The translations under genes were made by a program, and so were the position numbers. A stretch of 51,914 bases of DNA from NCBI GenBank assembly GCA_045587445.1, contig JAZNCH010000008.1:1-51914 (forward strand). The letters are read 5' to 3'. This DNA comes from RGIG1995 sp045587445. GTDB lineage: Bacteria > Bacillota > Clostridia > Oscillospirales > CAG-272. The notes beneath the pieces were generated by a model that searched no databases, was not told the origin of the DNA, and worked only from the letters and a program-made list of their open reading frames with translations. Below are positions 24,289-32,203 of the stretch, piece after piece (position 1 is the stretch's first letter; every line of letters begins with the position of its first letter).

Positions 24289-24699
24289 ATGATGATGACA
24301 ATTACCGAAAAGATTGCAAACCTAAAAGGCTATCTGGAAGGCGTACAGCTTGATGAAAACAAGGCTGAAACGAAGGTTATTGCAAAAATTGTTGATATTC
24401 TTGAAGATATGGCTCTCGAAATCGAAGAAATGGAAGAACAGGTTGATACTCTCAACGACTATGCAGAAGAGCTCGACGAAGACCTCGGTGACGTAGAAGA
24501 TTACCTCTTCGGCGATGATGACGATTGTGATTGTTGCGACGATGACGATTGCGATTGCTGCGATTGTTGCGACGAAGACTTCTTCGAAGTTGAGTGCCCC
24601 AAGTGCGGCGAAGTTATCTGCCTCGACGAAGATTTTGATGCAGACGAGGTTATCTGCCCCGCATGCAACGAAGCTATTCCGCTCGAAGACGAAGAATAA
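24289..24699 (+). CDS. CD1247 N-terminal-domain protein with Asp/Cys-rich linker and zinc ribbon
   Basis: 136 aa. The helical, acidic N-terminus (residues 1-70: TITEKIANLKGYLEG, VDTLNDYAEELDEDLGDVEDYL) matches the CD1247 N-terminal domain common in Clostridia. A striking run of Asp and Cys follows (about residues 75-97, repeats of DCDCC). The last part is a zinc-ribbon with CPKCG and CPAC (about 101-126). It lies 27 nt after efp and probably shares its transcript. The function is unknown; the Cys/Asp tract suggests metal binding (inference). A similar tract occurs in the protein at 50506. Confidence 0.85.
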   Translation: MMMTITEKIANLKGYLEGVQLDENKAETKVIAKIVDILEDMALEIEEMEEQVDTLNDYAEELDEDLGDVEDYLFGDDDDCDCCDDDDCDCCDCCDEDFFEVECPKCGEVICLDEDFDADEVICPACNEAIPLEDEE

Positions 24700-24718
24700 T
24701 TTTTTTGATAATACAACG

Positions 24719-24751
24719 TATGTGTGTGGGTTTTGCCCACACACATTTTTT
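24719..24751 (+). terminator. Terminator of the efp unit
   Basis: TGTGTGTGGG (24721-24730) and CCCACACACA (24736-24745) with a 5-nt loop and TTTTTT tail. Confidence 0.95.
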
Positions 24752-24895
24752 ACGCACAAACAAATAACATCATCACAAATGAATACTATTAAACAGAAAC
24801 AACTAACAGATTATGATTTCCTATGCATTTTCTATAATTAATTACTTTCGTCATAATCCCATATTTTTACAGACATTTTTATACATTATTCTCCG

Positions 24896-24924
24896 TTGAC
24901 AAAACGCACCGAAAGTATTATAAT
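24896..24924 (+). promoter_or_regulatory. Consensus promoter of the DUF3048 gene
   Basis: -35 TTGACA (24896-24901), exactly 17 bp, -10 TATAAT (24919-24924): a fully consensus sigma-A promoter. Confidence 0.85.
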
Positions 24925-24976
24925 TTTTGTAAGGACAAACAAAACCCTCGGACAAAAAAAGAAAGCAGGTAATGTT

Positions 24977-26161
24977 ATGGCAAACAAAAAAAAGATGAGT
25001 TCTTCGACTAAAATCATTGCTGTTATTCTGGCAATATTGGCTTTGACCGCAGTTGTGGCAGGTATTGCAAGATTCAACAAAGACAAAGACGTTCCCACAA
25101 ACACTGACGGCGAACAAAGCACTATCGCTGAAAATACCGACGAACCCGAAACAACCACAAAGCCGGAAACAGACGAAGAAACTGAGCCGGAAACAACTGC
25201 TCCCGAAACAGAGCCCCCTGCTCCCCCAAAATTCTACAACCCCTTGACCGGTCTCGAGTGTTCGGAAGAAATCAGCAAACAACGTCCTGTAGGCTTGATG
25301 ATAAACAATATTCAACAGGCTCTTCCACAAGAAGGGATTACATACGGCGACGTAATTTACGAATGTCTAGCCGAGGGCGGAATCACAAGATTGTTTATGC
25401 TTATTCAGGATTATGCAAAGGTTCCCAAGGCGGGTTCGGTTCGTTCTGCAAGAGACTATTATCTTGATTTTGCGCAGAATCACAATGCGCTCTTCTTCCA
25501 CGCAGGCGGCTCCGACAAAGCTTATTCTGAAATAGCTTCACGCAAGATAGACAACTTCGACGGCGTAAGAATGAATATTCCCAATTCCTTCTACAGGGAC
25601 CAATGGCGTTTAAACAATATGGCTTATGAACATACAATGGTTATAACCGGCGAGGGTATGGTCAATGCTATTCAATACAGAAATGCAAATACACAGCTTA
25701 AAGAAGATTTCGTAAATCCCTTTAATTTCGCAGAAGAAAAATTTGCGCTTGAAGGCAGTGATGCTAATTGCGTATATCTTCCTTTCTCATATTATCAAGC
25801 CCCTTATTTGAAATACAATGCTTCAACCGATACATATCAGCGTTGGCAATACAACAAGCCTCATGCAGATAAAGAAGGCAAGCAGCTTGAATTTACAAAT
25901 ATTCTCGTTCTGTTCTGCCACCACACAGGTGCTCTTGATAACAAGGGAAGAATTGAAGTTACAACAACAGGCGAGGGCGAGGGATACTATATTAACGGCG
26001 GAAAATACATCGACATTAAATACAGCAAAGCTAACGTTGATGCTCCTATTGTCCTCACCAACACAGACGGTACTCCACTTGTGATGAACACGGGTAAAAC
26101 CTACGTCGCAATTTTTAACTCCGCAAACAAAGCTAACATTAATATGAATTATAATAAGTAA
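24977..26161 (+). CDS. DUF3048 domain-containing secreted protein (YerB-like)
   Basis: 394 aa from ATG 24977; the frame opens earlier but that part is the promoter. A single N-terminal membrane anchor (about residues 12-32, IIAVILAILALTAVVAGIA) is followed by a Thr/Glu/Pro-rich linker (about 40-85) and the DUF3048 domain: RPVGLMINN, YECLAEGGITRLF, VGSVRSARDYYLD-like VPKAGSVRSARDYY, HAGGSDKAY. Bacillus YerB is the reference member, with a proposed lipoprotein or envelope role, but the activity is not known. No lipobox Cys is visible, so it is probably anchored by the segment. It is a single-gene unit. Confidence 0.92.
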   Translation: MANKKKMSSSTKIIAVILAILALTAVVAGIARFNKDKDVPTNTDGEQSTIAENTDEPETTTKPETDEETEPETTAPETEPPAPPKFYNPLTGLECSEEISKQRPVGLMINNIQQALPQEGITYGDVIYECLAEGGITRLFMLIQDYAKVPKAGSVRSARDYYLDFAQNHNALFFHAGGSDKAYSEIASRKIDNFDGVRMNIPNSFYRDQWRLNNMAYEHTMVITGEGMVNAIQYRNANTQLKEDFVNPFNFAEEKFALEGSDANCVYLPFSYYQAPYLKYNASTDTYQRWQYNKPHADKEGKQLEFTNILVLFCHHTGALDNKGRIEVTTTGEGEGYYINGGKYIDIKYSKANVDAPIVLTNTDGTPLVMNTGKTYVAIFNSANKANINMNYNK

Positions 26162-26163
26162 AG

Positions 26164-26194
26164 ATAGGTGTGTGGGCGAAGCTCACACACCTAT
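26164..26194 (+). repeat. 14-bp hairpin after the DUF3048 gene
   Basis: ATAGGTGTGTGGGC (26164-26177), loop GAA, GCTCACACACCTAT (26181-26194), one G-U pair. No T run follows, so it may be a stabiliser or the first part of a two-hairpin terminator with the next element. Confidence 0.75.
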
Positions 26195-26210
26195 TGCATT
26201 ATCAAAAAAT

Positions 26211-26246
26211 AATGAGGCTGAGTTACTAACTTAGCCCCATTTTATT
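26211..26246 (+). terminator. Second hairpin, terminator-like
   Basis: AATGAGGCTGAGTT (26211-26224) and AACTTAGCCCCATT (26228-26241) pair with one mismatch and one G-U, followed by TTATTG. Confidence 0.6.
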
Positions 26247-26316
26247 GCTTAAAACTAATAAAAATACAGACGATTGCATAACAAACAATAAATAATAACA
26301 ATAATTATTATAAACA

Positions 26317-26384
26317 ACCTCTTTCGTCGTACCGCAAGTAAAATTTTATTTTTATTATTCTTTATACTATACGACGAATGAGGT
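26317..26384. repeat. 15-bp near-perfect inverted repeat with alternative pairing
   Basis: ACCTCTTTCGTCGTA (26317-26331) and TACGACGAATGAGGT (26370-26384) match at 14 of 15 positions across a 38-base AT-rich loop. The right arm can instead pair with GTCGT (26383-26387). It lies after the stop codon of the minus-strand gene at 26428 and could be its terminator or a relic of a small mobile element. No gene is seen in 26247-26427. Confidence 0.5.
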
Positions 26385-26427
26385 CGTCTATACCACTTTA
26401 TCAATTTGACTCAGCAGCTTATTTTTA

Positions 26428-27447
26428 TCAAATAAGAAATACTTTTGAAATAATATCCGCAACAAGCTCTTCGGGGGTAATCTTGCTTGCACCGCCGGAG
26501 CTTCTGAAAATCATTTCATTATCGTTATCAACATCAAAATATACCGTACAGTTGAACTCTTCAGCATCTGTTATATTATAACAGAGACTCCATCCCAATG
26601 CGGAGCACAAAGCTTCATAGGGAATTACATTAAAATATCCTATCGGATAATATTCTTTAAATATATTCAGTTCTCTCCCCGATTTCCCGTAAAGCTCCGG
26701 GCATTTGCACGTAAAGCTAATGGTATTCCTTACTGTTTTTCCTAAAGAAAACGGCTCTATAATACACTTTCTGTCTTCCGATATTTCGACCCCGAATAAG
26801 AGTATTCCGGCCAACACAAATGTAAAATAAAGGGTATCTGTATAAATATCCTTACCAATCTCTTCTATAGAAGAAAGTCGCGTTTCAATTTTTAACCCCG
26901 ACTTATTTGAAATCTTGACAATGTTTTTGATAAAAAACTCATAAAGACGGTATACTTGACCTAAAACTCTTTTTTCACTGTCAAAAAGCGCAAACGCCAT
27001 GTAATTTTCAATAGCACCAAAATAATAAGAGCGAAGCTTTTCTATCACACCGTATTTATCGTTGTTTACGCTTTCCTTTGTTGAAAGTAAATCAAATATA
27101 TCTCGTAATCCCTTTGCAAAGTCTTGCTTTACTTTTAAAGAATACTCTCCAAAAAGAAGGTCATATTCAAGTAACGTCGGGAATATTACTACGGCATTTG
27201 AATTGTATTCAAACATCATGGCTACCTTATAGCCCTCTCCTAATACGCATACAACAAACTCAATACCTCCGTTACGGCTCGGAAAGAGAGTCTTTTTCCC
27301 ATCCAAAAAGCATTTTGACATATTTCCTTTTACCCTCGGCACAGGGGTATATTTCATACAAGAAGCGTTACGAAATACAACCTGCCATTCGCTGTCGCAA
27401 ACGTATATCGGCATATTTATTTTATTTAAAAAATCAAAATTGCTCAT
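26428..27447 (-). CDS. Unknown protein, possibly degenerate PAS/histidine-kinase-like
   Basis: 339 aa, not firmly recognised. The N-terminus (about residues 1-80, NKINMPIYVCDSEWQVVFRNAS) looks like a PAS fold. A helical middle (about 95-180) could correspond to a dimerisation region, and the C-terminus (about 190-330) has strands and helices like a kinase ATPase domain: KIETRLSSIEEIGKDIYTDTLYFTFVLAGILLFGVEIS and MIFRSSGG. There is no phospho-acceptor H-box, N-box or clear G-box, so an active kinase is unlikely. It is a stand-alone gene with its own promoter. Confidence 0.7.
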   Translation of the reverse strand: MSNFDFLNKINMPIYVCDSEWQVVFRNASCMKYTPVPRVKGNMSKCFLDGKKTLFPSRNGGIEFVVCVLGEGYKVAMMFEYNSNAVVIFPTLLEYDLLFGEYSLKVKQDFAKGLRDIFDLLSTKESVNNDKYGVIEKLRSYYFGAIENYMAFALFDSEKRVLGQVYRLYEFFIKNIVKISNKSGLKIETRLSSIEEIGKDIYTDTLYFTFVLAGILLFGVEISEDRKCIIEPFSLGKTVRNTISFTCKCPELYGKSGRELNIFKEYYPIGYFNVIPYEALCSALGWSLCYNITDAEEFNCTVYFDVDNDNEMIFRSSGGASKITPEELVADIISKVFLI

Positions 27448-27478
27448 AGTATTTCCAATCAGTACGTTTATTACTTAT

Positions 27479-27507
27479 ATTATACCAAAATGTTGTATAA
27501 TTTTCAA
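27479..27507 (-). promoter_or_regulatory. Promoter of the PAS/kinase-like gene
   Basis: Minus-strand -35 TTGAAA (27502-27507), 17-bp spacer, -10 TATAAT (27479-27484), about 30 bp before the start. Confidence 0.75.
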
Positions 27508-27554
27508 GTTTTTGGCTACAATTGTAACAAAATTCTTTTTTTTACAAAAAACTC

Positions 27555-27583
27555 TTGTATTATTAAGCAAAATAGGTTACAAT
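27555..27583 (+). promoter_or_regulatory. gapA promoter
   Basis: -35 TTGTAT (27555-27560), 17-bp spacer, -10 TACAAT (27578-27583), about 55 bp before gapA. Confidence 0.6.
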
Positions 27584-27637
27584 ATAGTTTGGTAAATTTT
27601 AAAAATAATTTTTTTATAATTTTGGAGGATAAAAATT

Positions 27638-28651
27638 ATGGCAGTTAAAGTTGCTATTAACGGTTTCGGCCGTATCGGTCGTTTGGCATTCAGACAGATG
27701 TTTGGTGCTGAGGGTTACGAAGTTGTTGCAATCAACGACTTGACAAGCCCGGCAATGCTTGCTCACCTTCTCAAGTATGACTCAGCTCAGGGTAGATACG
27801 CTCTTGGCGATACTGTTGTTGCAGGTGAAGATTCTATCACAGTTGACGGCAAGACAATCAAGATCTACGCTGAAAAGAACGCAGCTGACCTTCCTTGGGG
27901 TGAAATCGGCGTTGACGTAGTTCTCGAATGCACAGGTTTCTACACATCTAAAGATAAGGCTCAGGCTCACATTGATGCAGGCGCAAAGAAAGTTGTTATT
28001 TCTGCTCCCGCAGGCAATGACCTTCCCACTATCGTTTACAGCGTAAACGAAAATACACTTACAAAGGAAGACAAGATTATCTCTGCTGCTTCCTGCACAA
28101 CAAACTGCTTGGCTCCTATGGCTAAGGCTCTTAATGACTATGCTCCTATCCAGAGCGGTATCATGTCTACTATCCACGCTTTTACAGGCGACCAGATGGT
28201 TCTCGACGGTCCTCACAGAAAGGGCGACCTCAGACGTGCAAGAGCTGCTGCAGTTAACATTGTTCCTAACTCTACAGGTGCTGCAAAGGCAATCGGTCTC
28301 GTTATCCCCGAACTCAACGGCAAGCTCATCGGTTCTGCTCAGAGAGTTCCCGTTCCTACCGGTTCTACAACAATCCTCGTTGCTGTAGTTAAGGGCGAAA
28401 ACGTAACAAAGGAAGGCATCAACGCTGCTATGAAGGCTGCTTCTTCTGCTTCCTTCGGTTACACTGAAGAAGAACTCGTTTCTTCCGATATCATCGGTAT
28501 CACATACGGTTCTCTCTTCGATGCTACTCAGACAATGGTTTCCAAGATCGGCGACGACCTCTATCAGGTTCAGGTCGTTTCTTGGTACGACAACGAAAAC
28601 TCTTACACATCTCAGATGGTAAGAACTATCAAGTACTTCGCAGAACTTTAA
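27638..28651 (+). CDS. gap: Glyceraldehyde-3-phosphate dehydrogenase, type I
   Basis: Glycolytic NAD-dependent dehydrogenase. 337 aa. The Rossmann start is VAINGFGRIGRLAFRQM, the catalytic Cys is in SAASCTTNCLAP (about residue 154) and the catalytic His in STIHAFTGDQ (about 180). Codon choice is strongly biased to a few codons, as expected for a very highly expressed gene. TTTTGGAGGATAAAAATT precedes ATG. It is monocistronic, with a bidirectional terminator; pgk is not adjacent. Confidence 0.98.
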   Translation: MAVKVAINGFGRIGRLAFRQMFGAEGYEVVAINDLTSPAMLAHLLKYDSAQGRYALGDTVVAGEDSITVDGKTIKIYAEKNAADLPWGEIGVDVVLECTGFYTSKDKAQAHIDAGAKKVVISAPAGNDLPTIVYSVNENTLTKEDKIISAASCTTNCLAPMAKALNDYAPIQSGIMSTIHAFTGDQMVLDGPHRKGDLRRARAAAVNIVPNSTGAAKAIGLVIPELNGKLIGSAQRVPVPTGSTTILVAVVKGENVTKEGINAAMKAASSASFGYTEEELVSSDIIGITYGSLFDATQTMVSKIGDDLYQVQVVSWYDNENSYTSQMVRTIKYFAEL

Positions 28652-28668
28652 TTTTTAAAGATACTGTC

Positions 28669-28702
28669 AAAAATCCCAACCGAAATTTCGGTTGGGATTT
28701 TT
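28669..28702. terminator. Bidirectional terminator between gap and rsmB
   Basis: Arms 28669-28685 and 28686-28702 are perfect reverse complements (AAAAATCCCAACCGAAA and its partner) and give A and T runs on both sides. It serves gap on plus and the long yicC-to-rsmB operon on minus. Confidence 0.95.
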
Positions 28703-30027
28703 TATTCTTTTATAAATCTTGAAATAAAGAAACCGTCGGTCTTGTGAATATCGGGATAGAGGGTTAACATTCCTTTTTCAGATTTTATGCCCTTTCCAAG
28801 ATCAAAGTCATAAGGTCTATATTCCTTATGCTCTGCAAGAAATTTTTCAACAACATTTTCATTTTCACGTATATTCAAAGTACAGGTGGAGTAAACAAGA
28901 ACTCCGCCTTTTTTTACGTAATTCGATGATGCATCAAGTATTCTGTATTGAATATCGGGCAGTCTTTCTATTGCATTCTTTTCTTTATATCGCAAATCGG
29001 GTTTTTTCGCAATAACTCCAAGTCCCGAGCAGGGGGCATCTACCAATACTCTGTCTGCTCTTTCTTTTAATTCCTCAATATAAGTACTTCCGTCGTGCTC
29101 TTTTGTTTCAATTATTTCTATACCAATTCTTTTTGCACCCTTTCCGACAAGAGAAAGCTTGTTTCCATGAAGGTCAAAGGAATATACTTTTCCCTCATTT
29201 TTCATATTCAATGCAACGGAAAAGCTTTTACCACCGGGACAAGAGCAGGTATCAATAACGGCATCTCCCTTTTCTGCCCCCAAAACCTCGGCACATAGCT
29301 GTGATGCCTCGTCCTGAACAAATACACGTCCGTCTTGTAATATCTCTAATGCCGATATGGGACAAGACTGCAATAGTCTTACTGCGTGCTTTGCATACAA
29401 ACCGTTATCTGCCTTTATATCCTTATCTGCAAGATAGGCAAGTACAGCCTCTTTATCGGTCTTTATTGTATTCACTCTTAAAGTAATATCGGGCGATATA
29501 TTCAATGCCTCAAGTATTCTTTCTGTCCTTTCAAGCCCATAATCCGAAAGCCACATTTCACAAAGCCACTGAGGGTACGAATACATTACCGACAGATACT
29601 CTATAGGTTCTCTGTCTTTGTTGGGATAGACAATGTTTTCTTTTTTTCTGATAGTTTCCCGAAGCAGAGCGTTAACAAATCCCGATGCGCTTCTCTTTCC
29701 CTTTTTCTTGCAAAGCTCAACGCATTCGTTACACGCGGCATGGTCGGGCACACTTCCCATATACATCACCTGATAAACGCCCATTCTCAAAATCACAAGA
29801 ATCTCTTTATCTATCTTGGCAATATCCCTACCTGAAAACAGCCCGATTATGTAATCGAGGGTTATCTTCCGTTCAATCGTTCCATACACAAGTGCTGTAT
29901 AAAAAGCACGGTCAACACCCGTCATTCCGTGCTTTTCAATTGCAGAATCAATCTCAATATTCGGATAACTTTGCCTTATCTCGCATTTTAACAGCGATTC
30001 ATAAGCAACATTTCTTACGTCTGACAT
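28702..30027 (-). CDS. rsmB: 16S rRNA (cytosine-967-C5)-methyltransferase RsmB
   Basis: 441 aa. The N-terminal NusB-like RNA-binding domain (residues 1-130) is followed by the m5C methyltransferase domain. DTCSCPGGKSFSVAL (about residue 248) is the SAM site, DAPCSGLGV (about 318) holds the PCS Cys and STCTLNIRENE (about 371) the catalytic TC Cys. Its ATG abuts the stop codon of the upstream peptidase gene (TAA then ATG). Last gene of the operon. Confidence 0.97.
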   Translation of the reverse strand: MSDVRNVAYESLLKCEIRQSYPNIEIDSAIEKHGMTGVDRAFYTALVYGTIERKITLDYIIGLFSGRDIAKIDKEILVILRMGVYQVMYMGSVPDHAACNECVELCKKKGKRSASGFVNALLRETIRKKENIVYPNKDREPIEYLSVMYSYPQWLCEMWLSDYGLERTERILEALNISPDITLRVNTIKTDKEAVLAYLADKDIKADNGLYAKHAVRLLQSCPISALEILQDGRVFVQDEASQLCAEVLGAEKGDAVIDTCSCPGGKSFSVALNMKNEGKVYSFDLHGNKLSLVGKGAKRIGIEIIETKEHDGSTYIEELKERADRVLVDAPCSGLGVIAKKPDLRYKEKNAIERLPDIQYRILDASSNYVKKGGVLVYSTCTLNIRENENVVEKFLAEHKEYRPYDFDLGKGIKSEKGMLTLYPDIHKTDGFFISRFIKE

Positions 30028-30723
30028 TTATCTTCTGCCTCTCCTGCCGTTTACTAAAACTATTAATCTCAAGAGCTGAGCCAATGCAGTAGCAAGCGCC
30101 GCAACGTAAGTCATGGCTGCCGCAGACAACACCTTTTTTGAGCCTTTTATTTCTTCGCTGCCAAGAATGCCGGTATTCTCCAGTGCTTCAAGAGCACGGT
30201 TACTTGCGTTAAACTCTACCGGTAACGTTACAAGCTGAAAAAGTGCCAAAGTAGCATAAAAGATGCACCCTATATATGCCAACTGATAGAATGAAAATAA
30301 GATTCCTATAAGCACCAACGGAACGGCAAGCTTTGATCCTATGTTTGTAACAGGAATAATTGCCGTGCGAAGCTTCATAGGCGAATATCCCACCGCGTGC
30401 TGTACGGCGTGTCCCGACTCGTGTGCGGCAACGCCTATCGCCGCCACCGATGCGTTATCATAAACGTTTTCAGACAGGTTAACCGTATTTGTTCTCGGGT
30501 CAAAATGGTCGGTAAGATTACCGGGGACACGGTTTATTTTCACGTTATATAACCCATTTGCATCTAATATACGTCTTGCCGCCTCTGCTCCCGTCATTCT
30601 TCTTGCAGATATAACAGTACTATATTTTTTAAAAGTACTCTGCACCTTCGTCTGTGCCCACAATGCAAGTAACAGTGCCGGCACAACAAATATCAAATAT
30701 GTGTAATCAAAATACATATACAA
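30028..30723 (-). CDS. yugP: Zinc-dependent membrane peptidase, YugP family
   Basis: 231 aa. An N-terminal membrane segment is followed by the neutral zinc metallopeptidase motif HESGHAVQH (HExxH, about residues 97-101), and two or three further hydrophobic segments follow (about 125-165 and 205-225). Substrate unknown. The position between fmt and rsmB is conserved in Clostridia. It lies 23 nt after fmt. Confidence 0.9.
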   Translation of the reverse strand: MYMYFDYTYLIFVVPALLLALWAQTKVQSTFKKYSTVISARRMTGAEAARRILDANGLYNVKINRVPGNLTDHFDPRTNTVNLSENVYDNASVAAIGVAAHESGHAVQHAVGYSPMKLRTAIIPVTNIGSKLAVPLVLIGILFSFYQLAYIGCIFYATLALFQLVTLPVEFNASNRALEALENTGILGSEEIKGSKKVLSAAAMTYVAALATALAQLLRLIVLVNGRRGRR

Positions 30724-30746
30724 ACCACCTTTTTCTAAATAATATG

Positions 30747-31685
30747 TTACTTATTAGGTGTAAAAACATCTCCTTCGGCTATCTTTCTGCCGTTTATAAA
30801 ATCGGACGCCTTCATTCTGCCCTTTCCCTCGGGCAACACTCCGTCTATACCGACAACCCCCTCACCCGTAGCAATGTATATATTGCCTTTTTCAAGGGAT
30901 ACGACTGTTCCGGGAAGCTTGTCGCTCTTCTTTTCGGTCAAAAACGATGAAACAAATTTTATCATTTTGCCATTCAAAAACGCAAATGACAAAGGAAAAG
31001 GAGAAGTTCCTCTTATCTGGTTATGAATATCTAATGCGCTCTTCGTAAAATCAACCAAGCAATCTTCTTTTTCTATCTTCTTTGCATAAGTAGACTTGCT
31101 GTCGTCCTGCTTATATCTCTTAACGTTTCCGCTTTCAATAACCTTTATCGTAGAAAGTAAAGCGTATGCACCGAGGTCTGCAAGCTTGTCGTGCATAGTC
31201 TCAAAATTATCTTCGTCACGTATAGCAATCTCATACATCTCTATCATATCACCGGTATCAAGCCCCTCTTCCATATACATTGTCGTAATACCGGTAGTCT
31301 TTTCGCCGTCTATAATAGCTCTCTGTATAGGTGCCGCACCTCTATACTTTGGCAGAAGCGAACCGTGCACGTTTATACAACCGTATTTGGGATAATCAAG
31401 CACGTTCTTCGGCAATATCTTACCAAAAGCAACAACCACTATAAGTTCAGGTGAAAGCTCGTTCAAAAGCTCTGCAAAAGCCTCGTCTTTCAAGGTTGCA
31501 GGTTGATATACGGGGATATTATGCTCTAATGCACTAACCTTTACAGGCGGGGGCATAAGAGTATATCCTCTGCCCTTAGGCTTATCGGGCTGTGTTATTA
31601 CGCCCACTATTTCATTATCTGTAGTCAAAAGGGATTCAAAGCACACCTTTGCAAAATCAGGTGTTCCCATAAATAATATTCTCAT
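30747..31685 (-). CDS. fmt: Methionyl-tRNA formyltransferase
   Basis: Formylates initiator Met-tRNA with 10-formyl-THF. 312 aa. Catalytic core motifs are NVHGSLLPKYRGAAPIQRA (with the conserved Asn/His, about residues 105-125) and EEGLDTGDM (about 140, catalytic Asp). The C-terminal OB-like domain follows residue 205. It starts 11 nt after def, the usual def-fmt pair. Confidence 0.98.
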   Translation of the reverse strand: MRILFMGTPDFAKVCFESLLTTDNEIVGVITQPDKPKGRGYTLMPPPVKVSALEHNIPVYQPATLKDEAFAELLNELSPELIVVVAFGKILPKNVLDYPKYGCINVHGSLLPKYRGAAPIQRAIIDGEKTTGITTMYMEEGLDTGDMIEMYEIAIRDEDNFETMHDKLADLGAYALLSTIKVIESGNVKRYKQDDSKSTYAKKIEKEDCLVDFTKSALDIHNQIRGTSPFPLSFAFLNGKMIKFVSSFLTEKKSDKLPGTVVSLEKGNIYIATGEGVVGIDGVLPEGKGRMKASDFINGRKIAEGDVFTPNK

Positions 31686-31696
31686 ATATTTCTATC

Positions 31697-32179
31697 TTAT
31701 TCCTCTTCGTAAAGTTCGTCAAGCTCGTCCTGTGTCAGCATCTTTGCGTGGTCAATATAAAGAACGCCGTCAAGGTGGTCAAGCTCGTGGCAAAATGCAC
31801 GTGCAGTAAGCTCTGACCCTGTCACCTCAAACCATTTTCCGTTTCTGTCCATAGCTCTTACTGTAACAGTCATCGGTCTTGTCGTTATGCCGTATTTTCC
31901 CGGAACAGACAAGCAGCCTTCAAGGTCTTCCTGCTCTCCTTCGGTAGCTATTATTTCGGGGTTTATCATTTCTATAAGCTCTCCGGGTTCAGTCTCTACA
32001 AGCACTATACGGCGAAGTACACCTACCTGAACAGCCGCAAGCCCGCAACCGTTTGCCGCGTGAAGCGTATCCTTCATATCATCAAGCAACTGAATTATTC
32101 TGGGTGTTATTTCGGTAACCGGACGGCTTTTCTTTCTTAATATTTCGTCGCCCACCTTAACAATATTTAATTTTGCCAT
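31697..32179 (-). CDS. def: Peptide deformylase
   Basis: Removes the formyl group from nascent chains. 160 aa. All three metal motifs are present: GCGLAAVQVG (motif 1, about residues 44-53), EGCLSVPG (motif 2, Cys ligand about 91) and HELDHLDG (motif 3, HExxH about 134-138). The sequence is of the class I type. It lies 24 nt after priA. Confidence 0.98.
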   Translation of the reverse strand: MAKLNIVKVGDEILRKKSRPVTEITPRIIQLLDDMKDTLHAANGCGLAAVQVGVLRRIVLVETEPGELIEMINPEIIATEGEQEDLEGCLSVPGKYGITTRPMTVTVRAMDRNGKWFEVTGSELTARAFCHELDHLDGVLYIDHAKMLTQDELDELYEEE

Positions 32180-32203
32180 TATAAAGTTCTCCTATTTTTA
32201 TCT

